From the IMG/VR virus record IMGVR_UViG_3300042567_001730, positions 1-28,179 of that record: 28,179 nucleotides of DNA; one strand, given 5' to 3'. A program made the translations under genes and the position numbers. This DNA is from a virus. This document shows, piece after piece, positions 22,009-28,179 of this stretch. Below the pieces are notes generated by a model, which did not search any database, had not been told where the DNA came from, and worked only from the letters and a program-made list of their open reading frames with translations. Positions within the stretch are counted from its first letter, which is position 1. Every line of letters begins with the position of its first letter.

Positions 22009-22842
22009 ATGAACAAATTTGAACAATTGATCGAATACGTGATCAATGATGAAGAAAGCAAAGCACGTGAGCTTTTCCATGATATCGTCGTGGAGAAAAG
22101 TCGTGAGATTTACGAGAACTTGATGGCCGAAGAAGCCACTGAAGATCTTGAAGAAGCTGAAGATATTGAAGAAGGCGAAGACGATCTTGAAGAAGGTGCT
22201 ATGGTTATGGACGCTTCTGACAATCTTATTAATGACATCGAAACTGAAGAACAATCAAGCATGAGCATGGAAGGCGAAGAAGATTTCGACGGCGACGATG
22301 ACAACATGGGCGGCGACGATGATGGTGATTTTGGTGGCGACAACGGCGGCGATGAACCAGCCACTAAAGACGACATTCTAAATCTAGAAGACAAATTGGA
22401 TCAGTTGATGGCTGAATTTGAAGACCTAATGGGCAGCGAAGGCGGCGACATGGGCGACGGCGACGGTTTTGGTCCAGACGAAGGCGGCGACGCTATTGAA
22501 ATGGACGACACTGAAGAAATGGGCATGATGGAAGCTGTTAGCTTAAAAGCAGCCCCAAAGCCAGTGACTTCTGAAGAAGGCGGTGTCAACAAGAAGTCTA
22601 CTGTAGCCGCTAACGCAGGTGCAAAAGGCCCAATTGGCAACTCAGTCAAGCCAGTGCATGCTGGTGGTGAAATGGGCGGACGTCACGACGCTCCCGGCGC
22701 TTACAGCAACAACACAAAAGACTTGATTGGTAAAGTTGGTAATACTCCAGCTCAAGGCACACAAAGTCCAAAACCAGCTACCAAGCCAGTAATGGGTCAA
22801 GCCAGCGGTGTTAACACAAAGAGCCCAGTAGCTCGCGGTTAA
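22009..22842 (+). CDS. gp67: Acidic prohead core protein, gp67-like
   Basis: 277 aa. The N-terminus MNKFEQLIEYVINDEESKAR continues ELFHDIVVEKSREIYENLMA, resembling the short helical head of T4 gp67 (PIP), and is followed by a strongly acidic stretch (about 45-150) with Asp/Gly runs and Met-rich spacers. T4 gp67 is about 80 aa (established), so this version has an extra acidic section and a Lys/Pro/Gly-rich C-terminal tail (about 185-277). The position between portal and protease is the T4 gp67/gp68 position. As a core protein it would be cut by gp21 at (L/I)-x-E sites, several of which are present. Preceded by a late-type box and AGGAG. Confidence 0.65.
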   Translation: MNKFEQLIEYVINDEESKARELFHDIVVEKSREIYENLMAEEATEDLEEAEDIEEGEDDLEEGAMVMDASDNLINDIETEEQSSMSMEGEEDFDGDDDNMGGDDDGDFGGDNGGDEPATKDDILNLEDKLDQLMAEFEDLMGSEGGDMGDGDGFGPDEGGDAIEMDDTEEMGMMEAVSLKAAPKPVTSEEGGVNKKSTVAANAGAKGPIGNSVKPVHAGGEMGGRHDAPGAYSNNTKDLIGKVGNTPAQGTQSPKPATKPVMGQASGVNTKSPVARG

Positions 22843-22845
22843 TAC

Positions 22846-23481
22846 ATGAAAACACTAAGAGAACAACTTACCTTTAATCAGGCCAACATCCAGGTTCTAG
22901 AAGAATCTGGACCGGATGGCCACGGTAAGAGCCTCTATTTAAAAGGCATTTGTATTGAAGGCAACAAGCGCAATGCAAATGACCGTGTCTACCCATTACA
23001 CGAAATCAGCAAAGCAGTTAACACGATTAATCAACAGATTAAAGAAGGTAACTCAGTATTAGGCGAAGTGGATCACCCAGATGATTTAAAAATTAATCTA
23101 GATCGTGTGTGTCACAGTGTTGAAGGTATGTGGATGGATGGTGATGCTGGTTGCGGCAAAATGAAGATCTTACCAACCCCCATGGGTGAGTTGATCAAAA
23201 CGTTGCTGACATCTGGTGTCAAGCTAGGAGTTTCAAGTCGTGGCAGCGGCAATGTTGACGACAGAACAGGACATGTAAGTGACTTTGAAATAGTCACTAT
23301 AGATGTAGTTGCTCAACCCAGCGCACCTAATGCATACCCTAAAGCAATATATGAAAGTCTCATGAACATGAAGTACGGCCATAGACTGTTAGAGGTAGCA
23401 CGGGAAGCGGGCGAAGACAACAAAGTGCAGAAGTATCTCAAAAATGAAGTTGTAAAACTCATTAGAGAACTTAAGATCTAA
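22846..23481 (+). CDS. gp21: gp21 prohead core protease
   Basis: 211 aa, the same size as T4 gp21 (212). Serine protease of the phage prohead family, related in fold to herpesvirus assemblin; it cuts core and capsid proteins during head maturation. Visible are KGICIEGNKRNANDRVYPLH near 33-52, GEVDHPDD with H77 as candidate catalytic His, LGVSSRGSG (S130/S131) as the nucleophile block, and DFEIVTIDVVAQPSAPNAYP after it. The ATG is 3 bases after the stop of the core gene (TAATACATG), so translation is coupled. gp22 starts 13 bases after its stop. Confidence 0.93.
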   Translation: MKTLREQLTFNQANIQVLEESGPDGHGKSLYLKGICIEGNKRNANDRVYPLHEISKAVNTINQQIKEGNSVLGEVDHPDDLKINLDRVCHSVEGMWMDGDAGCGKMKILPTPMGELIKTLLTSGVKLGVSSRGSGNVDDRTGHVSDFEIVTIDVVAQPSAPNAYPKAIYESLMNMKYGHRLLEVAREAGEDNKVQKYLKNEVVKLIRELKI

Positions 23482-23494
23482 GGAGAATCTACAA

Positions 23495-24583
23495 ATGTTA
23501 GATGCAATCAAACCATTGTTAGATAGCAACCTGATCACCGAGGAAACTCGTCAAGAGATCACAGAAGCTTGGGAAGCCAAGTTAAGTGAAGCTCGTGAAC
23601 AGGCTCGTGCAGAACTCAGAGAAGAGTATGCAGGACGCTACGAACATGATAAGTCAGTAATGGTTGAAGCCCTGGATAAAATGGTAACAGAAGGTTTGAC
23701 CGCAGAGATCCAAGCAGTGGCGGCTGAAAAGCAATCACTAGCAGAAGATCGTGTCAAGTTTCAACACAAGATGACAGAATCAGCACAGAAGTTTAACGGC
23801 TTCTTGGTTTCAAAACTTGCAGAAGAAATTGGCGAATTGCGTAAAGACCGTAAGATGCACACAGAAGGACTAGCAAAACTAGAAAACTTCATGGTGCATG
23901 CATTGGCTCGTGAAATTCAAGAGTTTGCCGCAGACAAACGTGACGTAGTGGAAACAAAAGTCCGCTTGGTACGTGAAGCCCGCGCAAAACTTGAAACACT
24001 CAAAACACGTTTCGTAAAAGAAAGTGCAGAGAAAATGAGTCAAGCTGTTAGCCGTCATCTCAGGGAAGAACTGGGTCAATTGCAAGATGATATCAAAGTT
24101 GCTCGCGAGAACAATTTTGGTCGCCGTATTTTTGAAGCATACGCAAGTGAATTTGGTGCTACTCACCTAAATGAGAAAGCAGAAGTCCGCAAGCTATACG
24201 CTATGCTAGAAGGCAAAAATAAGCAATTGAAGAAAGCCATTGAAGTCTCACAACACGCCAAAGTTGTTGTTGAGTCAAAAGAACGTGAAATACGTATGAT
24301 CAAAGAAAGCAATCAGCGTCAAGACCTGATGCAAGAATTGCTTAGTCCTCTAAACCAGGAAAAAGCTGAAGTCATGCGTAATTTGCTGGAAAGCGTCCAA
24401 ACTACCCGTTTGAAAAACGCCTTCGAAAAGTATCTACCAGCTGTGTTGGAAGACCGCTCTGTGAAAGCCTCTAAAGTGATCACAGAAAACGTTTCCGTAG
24501 CAACTGGGGATAAAACTGTTCCAAGTAGTCAACAGGAAGATCGCGGCAACGTGATTGACCTTAAGCGCCTGGCAGGGTTATAA
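23495..24583 (+). CDS. gp22: gp22 prohead scaffold core protein
   Basis: 362 aa (T4 gp22 is 269). Major component of the internal scaffold that shapes the head and is degraded by gp21. Starts MLDAIKPLLDSNLITEETRQ, then almost continuous charged helix and coiled coil, with FGRRIFEAYASEFGATHLNE near 210 and a C-terminal block LLSPLNQEKAEVMRNLLESV, LKNAFEKYLPAVLE. The last 40 or so residues are polar and end GNVIDLKRLAGL. AAGGAG precedes the start by about 10 bases. gp23 follows after 23 bases. Confidence 0.9.
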   Translation: MLDAIKPLLDSNLITEETRQEITEAWEAKLSEAREQARAELREEYAGRYEHDKSVMVEALDKMVTEGLTAEIQAVAAEKQSLAEDRVKFQHKMTESAQKFNGFLVSKLAEEIGELRKDRKMHTEGLAKLENFMVHALAREIQEFAADKRDVVETKVRLVREARAKLETLKTRFVKESAEKMSQAVSRHLREELGQLQDDIKVARENNFGRRIFEAYASEFGATHLNEKAEVRKLYAMLEGKNKQLKKAIEVSQHAKVVVESKEREIRMIKESNQRQDLMQELLSPLNQEKAEVMRNLLESVQTTRLKNAFEKYLPAVLEDRSVKASKVITENVSVATGDKTVPSSQQEDRGNVIDLKRLAGL

Positions 24584-24606
24584 AAATTAATTTTTAGGAG
24601 ACTTAA

Positions 24607-25803
24607 ATGTCACAAGAACTATTAGAAAGCCGCTGGGGCGAGACCAAAGAAGCATTGCTCGAAGGTTTGAACGGCTCAAAGCGCAACAGCATGGGTGTTA
24701 TCTTAGAAAACACTCGCAAGTACTTGAAGGAAAACGCTTCCGCAGGTTCAACAGCCGCTGGTAACATTGCAACATTAAACCGTGTGATTCTTCCAGTTAT
24801 CCGTCGTGTAATGCCAACTGTTATTGCTAACGAGTTGGTTGGTGTACAACCAATGACTGGTCCAGTGGGTCAAATCCACACTCTGCGTGTACGCTACGCT
24901 CAGAGCTTGACAGACACTTCTGCAGCCGCTACTTCTGTAACAGCTGGTCAAGAAGCATTGTCACCATTCACAATTGCTACAGCATACTCTACTGTTCCTC
25001 AAGGTACAGCTACAGCTACCAACTATACAGGCGGTGCTACAGCTACCATGGAAGGTACTGGCGGTAAGCAAATTTCTGTGCAAATCTTGAAGCAAGCTGT
25101 TGAAGCTCGCACACGCAAGTTGCAAGCACGGTGGACATTTGAATCTGCACAAGACGCACAAGCCATGCACGGTATTGACGTTGAGGCAGAAATCATGGCC
25201 GCACTGGCTCAAGAAATTACAGCTGAAATTGACCAAGAGATTCTATTGAGTCTACGTTCATTGGCTGCAACTGAGTTCACATACAACCAAGCTACCGTTT
25301 CAGGTACAGCTACATTCGTTGGTGACGAACACGCCGCATTGGCTGTGTTGATCAACCGTGTTGCTAACTTGATCGCCCAACGTACACGTCGTGGCGCTGG
25401 TAACTACGCTGTTGTTTCTTCAGCTGCCTTGACAGTATTGCAATCTGCTACAACCAGCGCATTTGCACGTACTACAGAAGGTACATTTGAAGCACCTACA
25501 AACACCAAGTTTGTTGGTACATTGAACGGCGCAATGCGTGTGTTTGTTGACTCTTATGCAAGCGACACAACACCTGTGTTGGTCGGCTACAAGGGTTCTT
25601 CAGAAGCAGATGCTCCAGCATTCTACTGCCCATACATCCCATTGATGTCTTCAGGCGTTGTGTTGGATCCATCAACATTCGAACCAGTTGTGTCATTCAT
25701 GACACGTTACGGTTACATTGAACTTACTAACACAGCAAGTTCTTTTGGTAACGCTGGTGACTACGTTGGCGAGATCGCTGTATCTAACCTGTCTTTCAGC
25801 TAA
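24607..25803 (+). CDS. gp23: gp23 major capsid protein
   Basis: 398 aa, shorter than T4 gp23 (521). Main shell protein with an HK97-type fold. The N-terminal 42 or so residues are helical and charged, and two (L/I)-x-E sites (ILE34, LKE42) could be the gp21 cleavage point, giving a mature N-terminus near N35 or N43. Core blocks include LNRVILPVIRRVMPTVIANE, LVGVQPMTGPVGQIHTLRVR, KLQARWTFESAQDAQAMHGI and EPVVSFMTRYGYIELTNTAS. The strong TAGGAG before the ATG and an even, repetitive codon choice suggest high expression. A strong terminator follows. Confidence 0.95.
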   Translation: MSQELLESRWGETKEALLEGLNGSKRNSMGVILENTRKYLKENASAGSTAAGNIATLNRVILPVIRRVMPTVIANELVGVQPMTGPVGQIHTLRVRYAQSLTDTSAAATSVTAGQEALSPFTIATAYSTVPQGTATATNYTGGATATMEGTGGKQISVQILKQAVEARTRKLQARWTFESAQDAQAMHGIDVEAEIMAALAQEITAEIDQEILLSLRSLAATEFTYNQATVSGTATFVGDEHAALAVLINRVANLIAQRTRRGAGNYAVVSSAALTVLQSATTSAFARTTEGTFEAPTNTKFVGTLNGAMRVFVDSYASDTTPVLVGYKGSSEADAPAFYCPYIPLMSSGVVLDPSTFEPVVSFMTRYGYIELTNTASSFGNAGDYVGEIAVSNLSFS

Positions 25804-25838
25804 TCACTGCAAGACTTACCCAGGGATGGGAAGGTACG

Positions 25839-25862
25839 AAAAAGCCCCGCAAGGGGCTTTTT
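25839..25862. terminator. Strong intrinsic terminator after gp23
   Basis: The arms AAAAAGCCCC and GGGGCTTTTT pair perfectly (10 bp) around the loop GCAA, with the 3' arm ending in a T-run. It is symmetric, so it could stop transcription from either side. It separates the head operon from the glycosyltransferase-like genes. Confidence 0.92.
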
Positions 25863-25869
25863 CTTTGGC

Positions 25870-25875
25870 TAAGTA
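25870..25875 (+). promoter_or_regulatory. Late-like box TAAGTA before the glycosyltransferase-like gene
   Basis: GGCTAAGTATC directly after the terminator, ending 6 bases before the ATG at 25882. It resembles the TATAAGTA box at 17031-17038. No ribosome binding site is visible between it and the start. Confidence 0.3.
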
Positions 25876-25881
25876 TCTGGC

Positions 25882-26865
25882 ATGATACACAACCTTGATT
25901 CAACCTGTTATTACTCAAATCGTAACTATCTTACTCAATGGTTCTACGATGATGTTATGGTAATTGTAGACACTGAAACTTTGCCTTTGCGCAACGAGCT
26001 GTATCGCGAGAGCAATGCACATTTTGAAAATCAACGTCTGCAACAGCTGATTAATCAGCATCCAGTTAAACAGCATGTGATTGATGTGACTCATAATGTG
26101 TTGCCTGTACATACTTTAGAAAAAAATCTAGCTAGGCCAATACTGACCAACGATTGTGAATACTACTATCAGCCACAACCAGGCGTGATATTTTTTCCTG
26201 TATTTCTTTGGGGATTTAGTTTGCGAAATCGTCTGTGGCAGGACAATGCATTTAGTTTTGATGCTGGATCCAACAAAGTTCAAGAAATAATGTGCCTCAA
26301 CAATCGTCCACGTTGGCACCGAACTTGGCTATGGGCAGAATTCAATCGCCTTAACACAATCTCTAAGATGACTTACAGTTTTGCTGCTTTGGAGCCTGAC
26401 AGCATTCCTTATACCTATCCTTGTCCACTATTGTTGCCAGGCGAAGAGCCCAATAACACTCGCAATGATGTTGGTGTGGATTTAAAAATCTATCATGACA
26501 CCGCAGTAAACTTAGTGACTGAAACCAGTGTAGATGATATCTTCTTGACTGAAAAAACTTGTAAGCCATTTATGGCTAGACAAATACCTATCATAGCATG
26601 TGCTGCTGGAACAAACAAGTTTCTGTCAGATGTTGGTCTAGACATGTTTGAAGACATTGTGCCTTGGCAAAGCTGGGATAGCAATACAAACAATCAATCA
26701 AGACTAGAAAGCATTGCTAACTTTGTTGACTGGTGGGTGTGCAGTGGCACAATCATGCGCACTTACCAGGACTTGCTGCCCAGGATTGAACGTAACAAAC
26801 AATACTTCCATAGTGAAACTTTTAGACAACGCATCATGACTCAGATGGATCAATTTAAATTTTGA
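25882..26865 (+). CDS. Glycosyltransferase-like protein (fucosyltransferase GT10-like C-terminus)
   Basis: 327 aa. The best recognised part is VDDIFLTEKTCKPFMARQIP (E224, K225) followed by IIACAAGTNKFLSDVGLDMF and EDIVPWQSWD, which matches the nucleotide-sugar binding end of alpha-1,3-fucosyltransferase-like (GT10-type) enzymes: FxTEKxxxP, then G-x-x-x-L-x-x-x-G-hydrophobic. The N-terminal half has hydrophobic strands (VMVIVDTETLPLR, GVIFFPVFLWGFSL) but no motif I can name. Acceptor unknown: virion protein, phage DNA or host surface sugar. It stands between the gp23 terminator and a convergent second transferase, with the two 3' ends overlapping by 11 bases. Confidence 0.6.
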   Translation: MIHNLDSTCYYSNRNYLTQWFYDDVMVIVDTETLPLRNELYRESNAHFENQRLQQLINQHPVKQHVIDVTHNVLPVHTLEKNLARPILTNDCEYYYQPQPGVIFFPVFLWGFSLRNRLWQDNAFSFDAGSNKVQEIMCLNNRPRWHRTWLWAEFNRLNTISKMTYSFAALEPDSIPYTYPCPLLLPGEEPNNTRNDVGVDLKIYHDTAVNLVTETSVDDIFLTEKTCKPFMARQIPIIACAAGTNKFLSDVGLDMFEDIVPWQSWDSNTNNQSRLESIANFVDWWVCSGTIMRTYQDLLPRIERNKQYFHSETFRQRIMTQMDQFKF

Positions 26866-28003
26866 ACCACGAGAGATATTGAGCAATCTTCTTGGTAACA
26901 CTTTCCCAATCACCCATTTTGGGTTGTCTGAACAGTCTGGCACTGGAATACCAAGGACTAGAATCTCTGTCCAACAGCCAACGCCAGTCTGTGGCAAAAG
27001 CATTGAGCATGACCCAGGCTGGTCGTCCCAAGGCACCTGCCAGGTGAGTGATAGCAGTGTCCACACTGATTACAACATCCAAGTGCATCATCAATGCAGC
27101 AGTGTCTGCAAAACTGGCAATTGATCCTGGCCAAAGTTTAAGCCCGGCGTCGGCTAGAGCCTGTTCTTCATTGGACGTGGAGTCTACTTGTAGACTGATC
27201 CACTCATATTCAGGGTGACTCTGGATCATGGACAACACCTGATCAAAAGGTACACTTTTGTGTTGATTGAGCCAGGAGTCTCTACGACCACTCCAAGAGA
27301 TTCCCACACGCATTTTATATTTAGGTCCTAGGCGATCCTGCCACTGTTTCATTAACTCAGGATTAGCGTTCATGTAACTTTGGATTTTGGGCAAGTTATC
27401 CAGCGTGACACCAAGTATGCCTGGAATACTCATGATAGGAACCCAGTAATCAAAGTCTCCCATGTCATCGCCGTAGCCGGCAACCTGCTGTATTATGTCA
27501 CTGGTGTTTAACAAAGGAATTAATCCATCTGTGACCTGCAGTTTGACCCGGGCACCCATCAAGTGTAGATTGTAAACAAATCTCACAAACTGAATACAAT
27601 CACCGTGACCTTGCTCACCCACCACAAGAATAGTCTTGTCTTTGAGATCTTCTCCACGCCAGCGTGGTTGACTTAACTTGGGTTCTGTCCCTACTAAATG
27701 TTCGTAGTTCCAGCGTGACTCATAGGCAGGCCAACCACGCTGATAGTCGCCACTCAACAAATAGCTCACGGCCAAATTAAAATGTGCTGTTACATTGTTT
27801 GGTTCCAACAGTGCAGCATGTTGAAGAAACGGTATGGCACGTTTTGGATGCCCGCATTCACGCATGACATTGCCGTAGTTGTTGAATGCTGCGGCTGAAT
27901 CAGGGTCTTGTACAAAAGCCATGGCATAACATTGCAGTGCCTGTTCAGGACGTCCTTCGGCTCTGTGCTGGTTACCAGCATCAATTAACTCAGTAGTGTT
28001 CAT
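26855..28003 (-). CDS. TPR-containing glycosyltransferase-like protein
   Basis: 382 aa. Residues 1 to about 95 form two to three tetratricopeptide repeats (NQHRAEGRPEQALQCYAMAF, NYGNVMRECGHPKRAIPFLQ, HFNLAVSYLLSGDYQRGWPA). The rest matches the transferase-like domain often joined to TPRs in bacteria: QPRWRGEDL, VVGEQGHGDCIQFVRF (about 126-141), VGISWSGRRDSW and DVVISVDTAITHLAGALGRP (about 311-330), then DWRWLLDRDSSPWY. GT9/GT41-like use of a nucleotide sugar is the likely activity. The bacterial-style architecture suggests acquisition from a host. Start chosen at the ATG at 28003; an in-frame GTG at 28030 would add nine residues. A TAAATA box ends 5 bases before the ATG. Confidence 0.7.
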   Translation of the reverse strand: MNTTELIDAGNQHRAEGRPEQALQCYAMAFVQDPDSAAAFNNYGNVMRECGHPKRAIPFLQHAALLEPNNVTAHFNLAVSYLLSGDYQRGWPAYESRWNYEHLVGTEPKLSQPRWRGEDLKDKTILVVGEQGHGDCIQFVRFVYNLHLMGARVKLQVTDGLIPLLNTSDIIQQVAGYGDDMGDFDYWVPIMSIPGILGVTLDNLPKIQSYMNANPELMKQWQDRLGPKYKMRVGISWSGRRDSWLNQHKSVPFDQVLSMIQSHPEYEWISLQVDSTSNEEQALADAGLKLWPGSIASFADTAALMMHLDVVISVDTAITHLAGALGRPAWVMLNAFATDWRWLLDRDSSPWYSSARLFRQPKMGDWESVTKKIAQYLSWFKI

Positions 28004-28008
28004 AAGGG

Positions 28009-28014
28009 TATTTA
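28009..28014 (-). promoter_or_regulatory. Late-type box directly before the TPR transferase
   Basis: Minus-strand GCGTAAATACCC, with TAAATA ending 5 bases before the ATG at 28003. It shows the same close spacing as the boxes before gp20, the 73-aa gene and the other transferase. Confidence 0.35.
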
Positions 28015-28044
28015 CGCTCCTGGCAAACACTATTTTACATTTTC

Positions 28045-28053
28045 GCTAAATAC
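28045..28053 (+). promoter_or_regulatory. Late-type promoter for the rightmost gene
   Basis: GCTAAATAC, with the TAAATA core at 28047-28052. A leader of about 80 bases follows before the ATG at 28141. The leader holds two small hairpins: AACAC/GTGTT at 28059-28074 and GCGG/CCGC at 28079-28092. Confidence 0.5.
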
Positions 28054-28140
28054 TTGTCAACACAATAAGGTGTTTTATGCGGTTTTACCCGCCGCGTACG
28101 AGCTAGAACCTCGATCGGACTTCTTTAAGGAGAAATACAA

Positions 28141-28179
28141 ATGGGACGTCCTCTTAAAATACAAAAAACCTCAACTGGA
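28141..28179 (+). CDS. Start of an unknown late gene, cut by the window edge
   Basis: Thirteen codons are visible: MGRPLKIQKTSTG. AAGGAG lies 9 bases before the ATG, and a late-type box lies about 90 bases upstream. N-termini of the MGRPLKI type occur on structural or unnamed proteins of T4-like marine phages, but the fragment is too short to assign. Confidence 0.6.
   Translation, partial: MGRPLKIQKTSTG

Noticed and set aside
28004-28030. GTG start for the TPR transferase
   Set aside because: It adds nine residues before the TPR and crosses the late-type box. The ATG at 28003 is simpler, though the ribosome binding site is weak for both.

Overview
The window looks like part of the genome of a T4-type contractile-tailed phage, resembling the marine and freshwater T4-like phages (cyanophage or pelagiphage style) more than coliphage T4. 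The evidence is a set of T4 core proteins recognisable by motif: baseplate gp5, gp53, gp48 and gp26; late sigma factor gp55; recombination nuclease gp47/gp46; portal gp20; prohead protease gp21; scaffold gp22; and major capsid protein gp23. No host can be named from the sequence. I see no tRNA, integrase, insertion sequence or CRISPR array.

Layout. (1) 1-9194, minus strand, read right to left: gp48 (tube cap fused to a giant repeat-rich N-terminus), gp53, a 1169-aa hub-like protein in the gp27 position, gp5 (OB-fold plus beta-helix, no lysozyme domain) and a truncated unknown gene. Genes overlap or sit within a few bases, so this is one baseplate operon. (2) 9195-9308: divergent promoter region with a sigma70-like promoter rightward and a late-type box leftward. 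(3) 9309-14241, plus strand: gp55, gp47, gp46, an SGNH-hydrolase-like protein and a GIY-YIG-like protein. (4) 14242-14677: about 430 bp without a credible gene, between converging operons and dense in potential RNA helices; this is the best candidate here for something undescribed. (5) 14678-17008, minus strand: gp26, a small gp51-like protein and three conserved-looking unknowns. (6) 17009-17047: divergent late-type promoters. (7) 17048-25803, plus strand: tape measure protein with an M15-like peptidase domain, gp20, a small unknown, an acidic gp67-like core protein, gp21, gp22 and gp23, ending in a strong terminator. (8) 25882-28003: two convergent glycosyltransferase-like genes. (9) 28141-end: the first codons of a further plus-strand gene behind a late-type box.

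How the genes fit together. gp55 is the late sigma factor, and TAAATA/TATAAATA boxes precede several virion operons it would read. gp46/gp47 process DNA ends for recombination-dependent replication. gp20-gp67-gp21-gp22-gp23 builds the prohead. gp26/gp51/hub/gp5/gp53/gp48 plus the tape measure protein build the baseplate hub and tail tube. The missing lysozyme domain in gp5, together with a peptidase-like domain in the tape measure, suggests that wall digestion during entry has moved from the spike to the tape measure.
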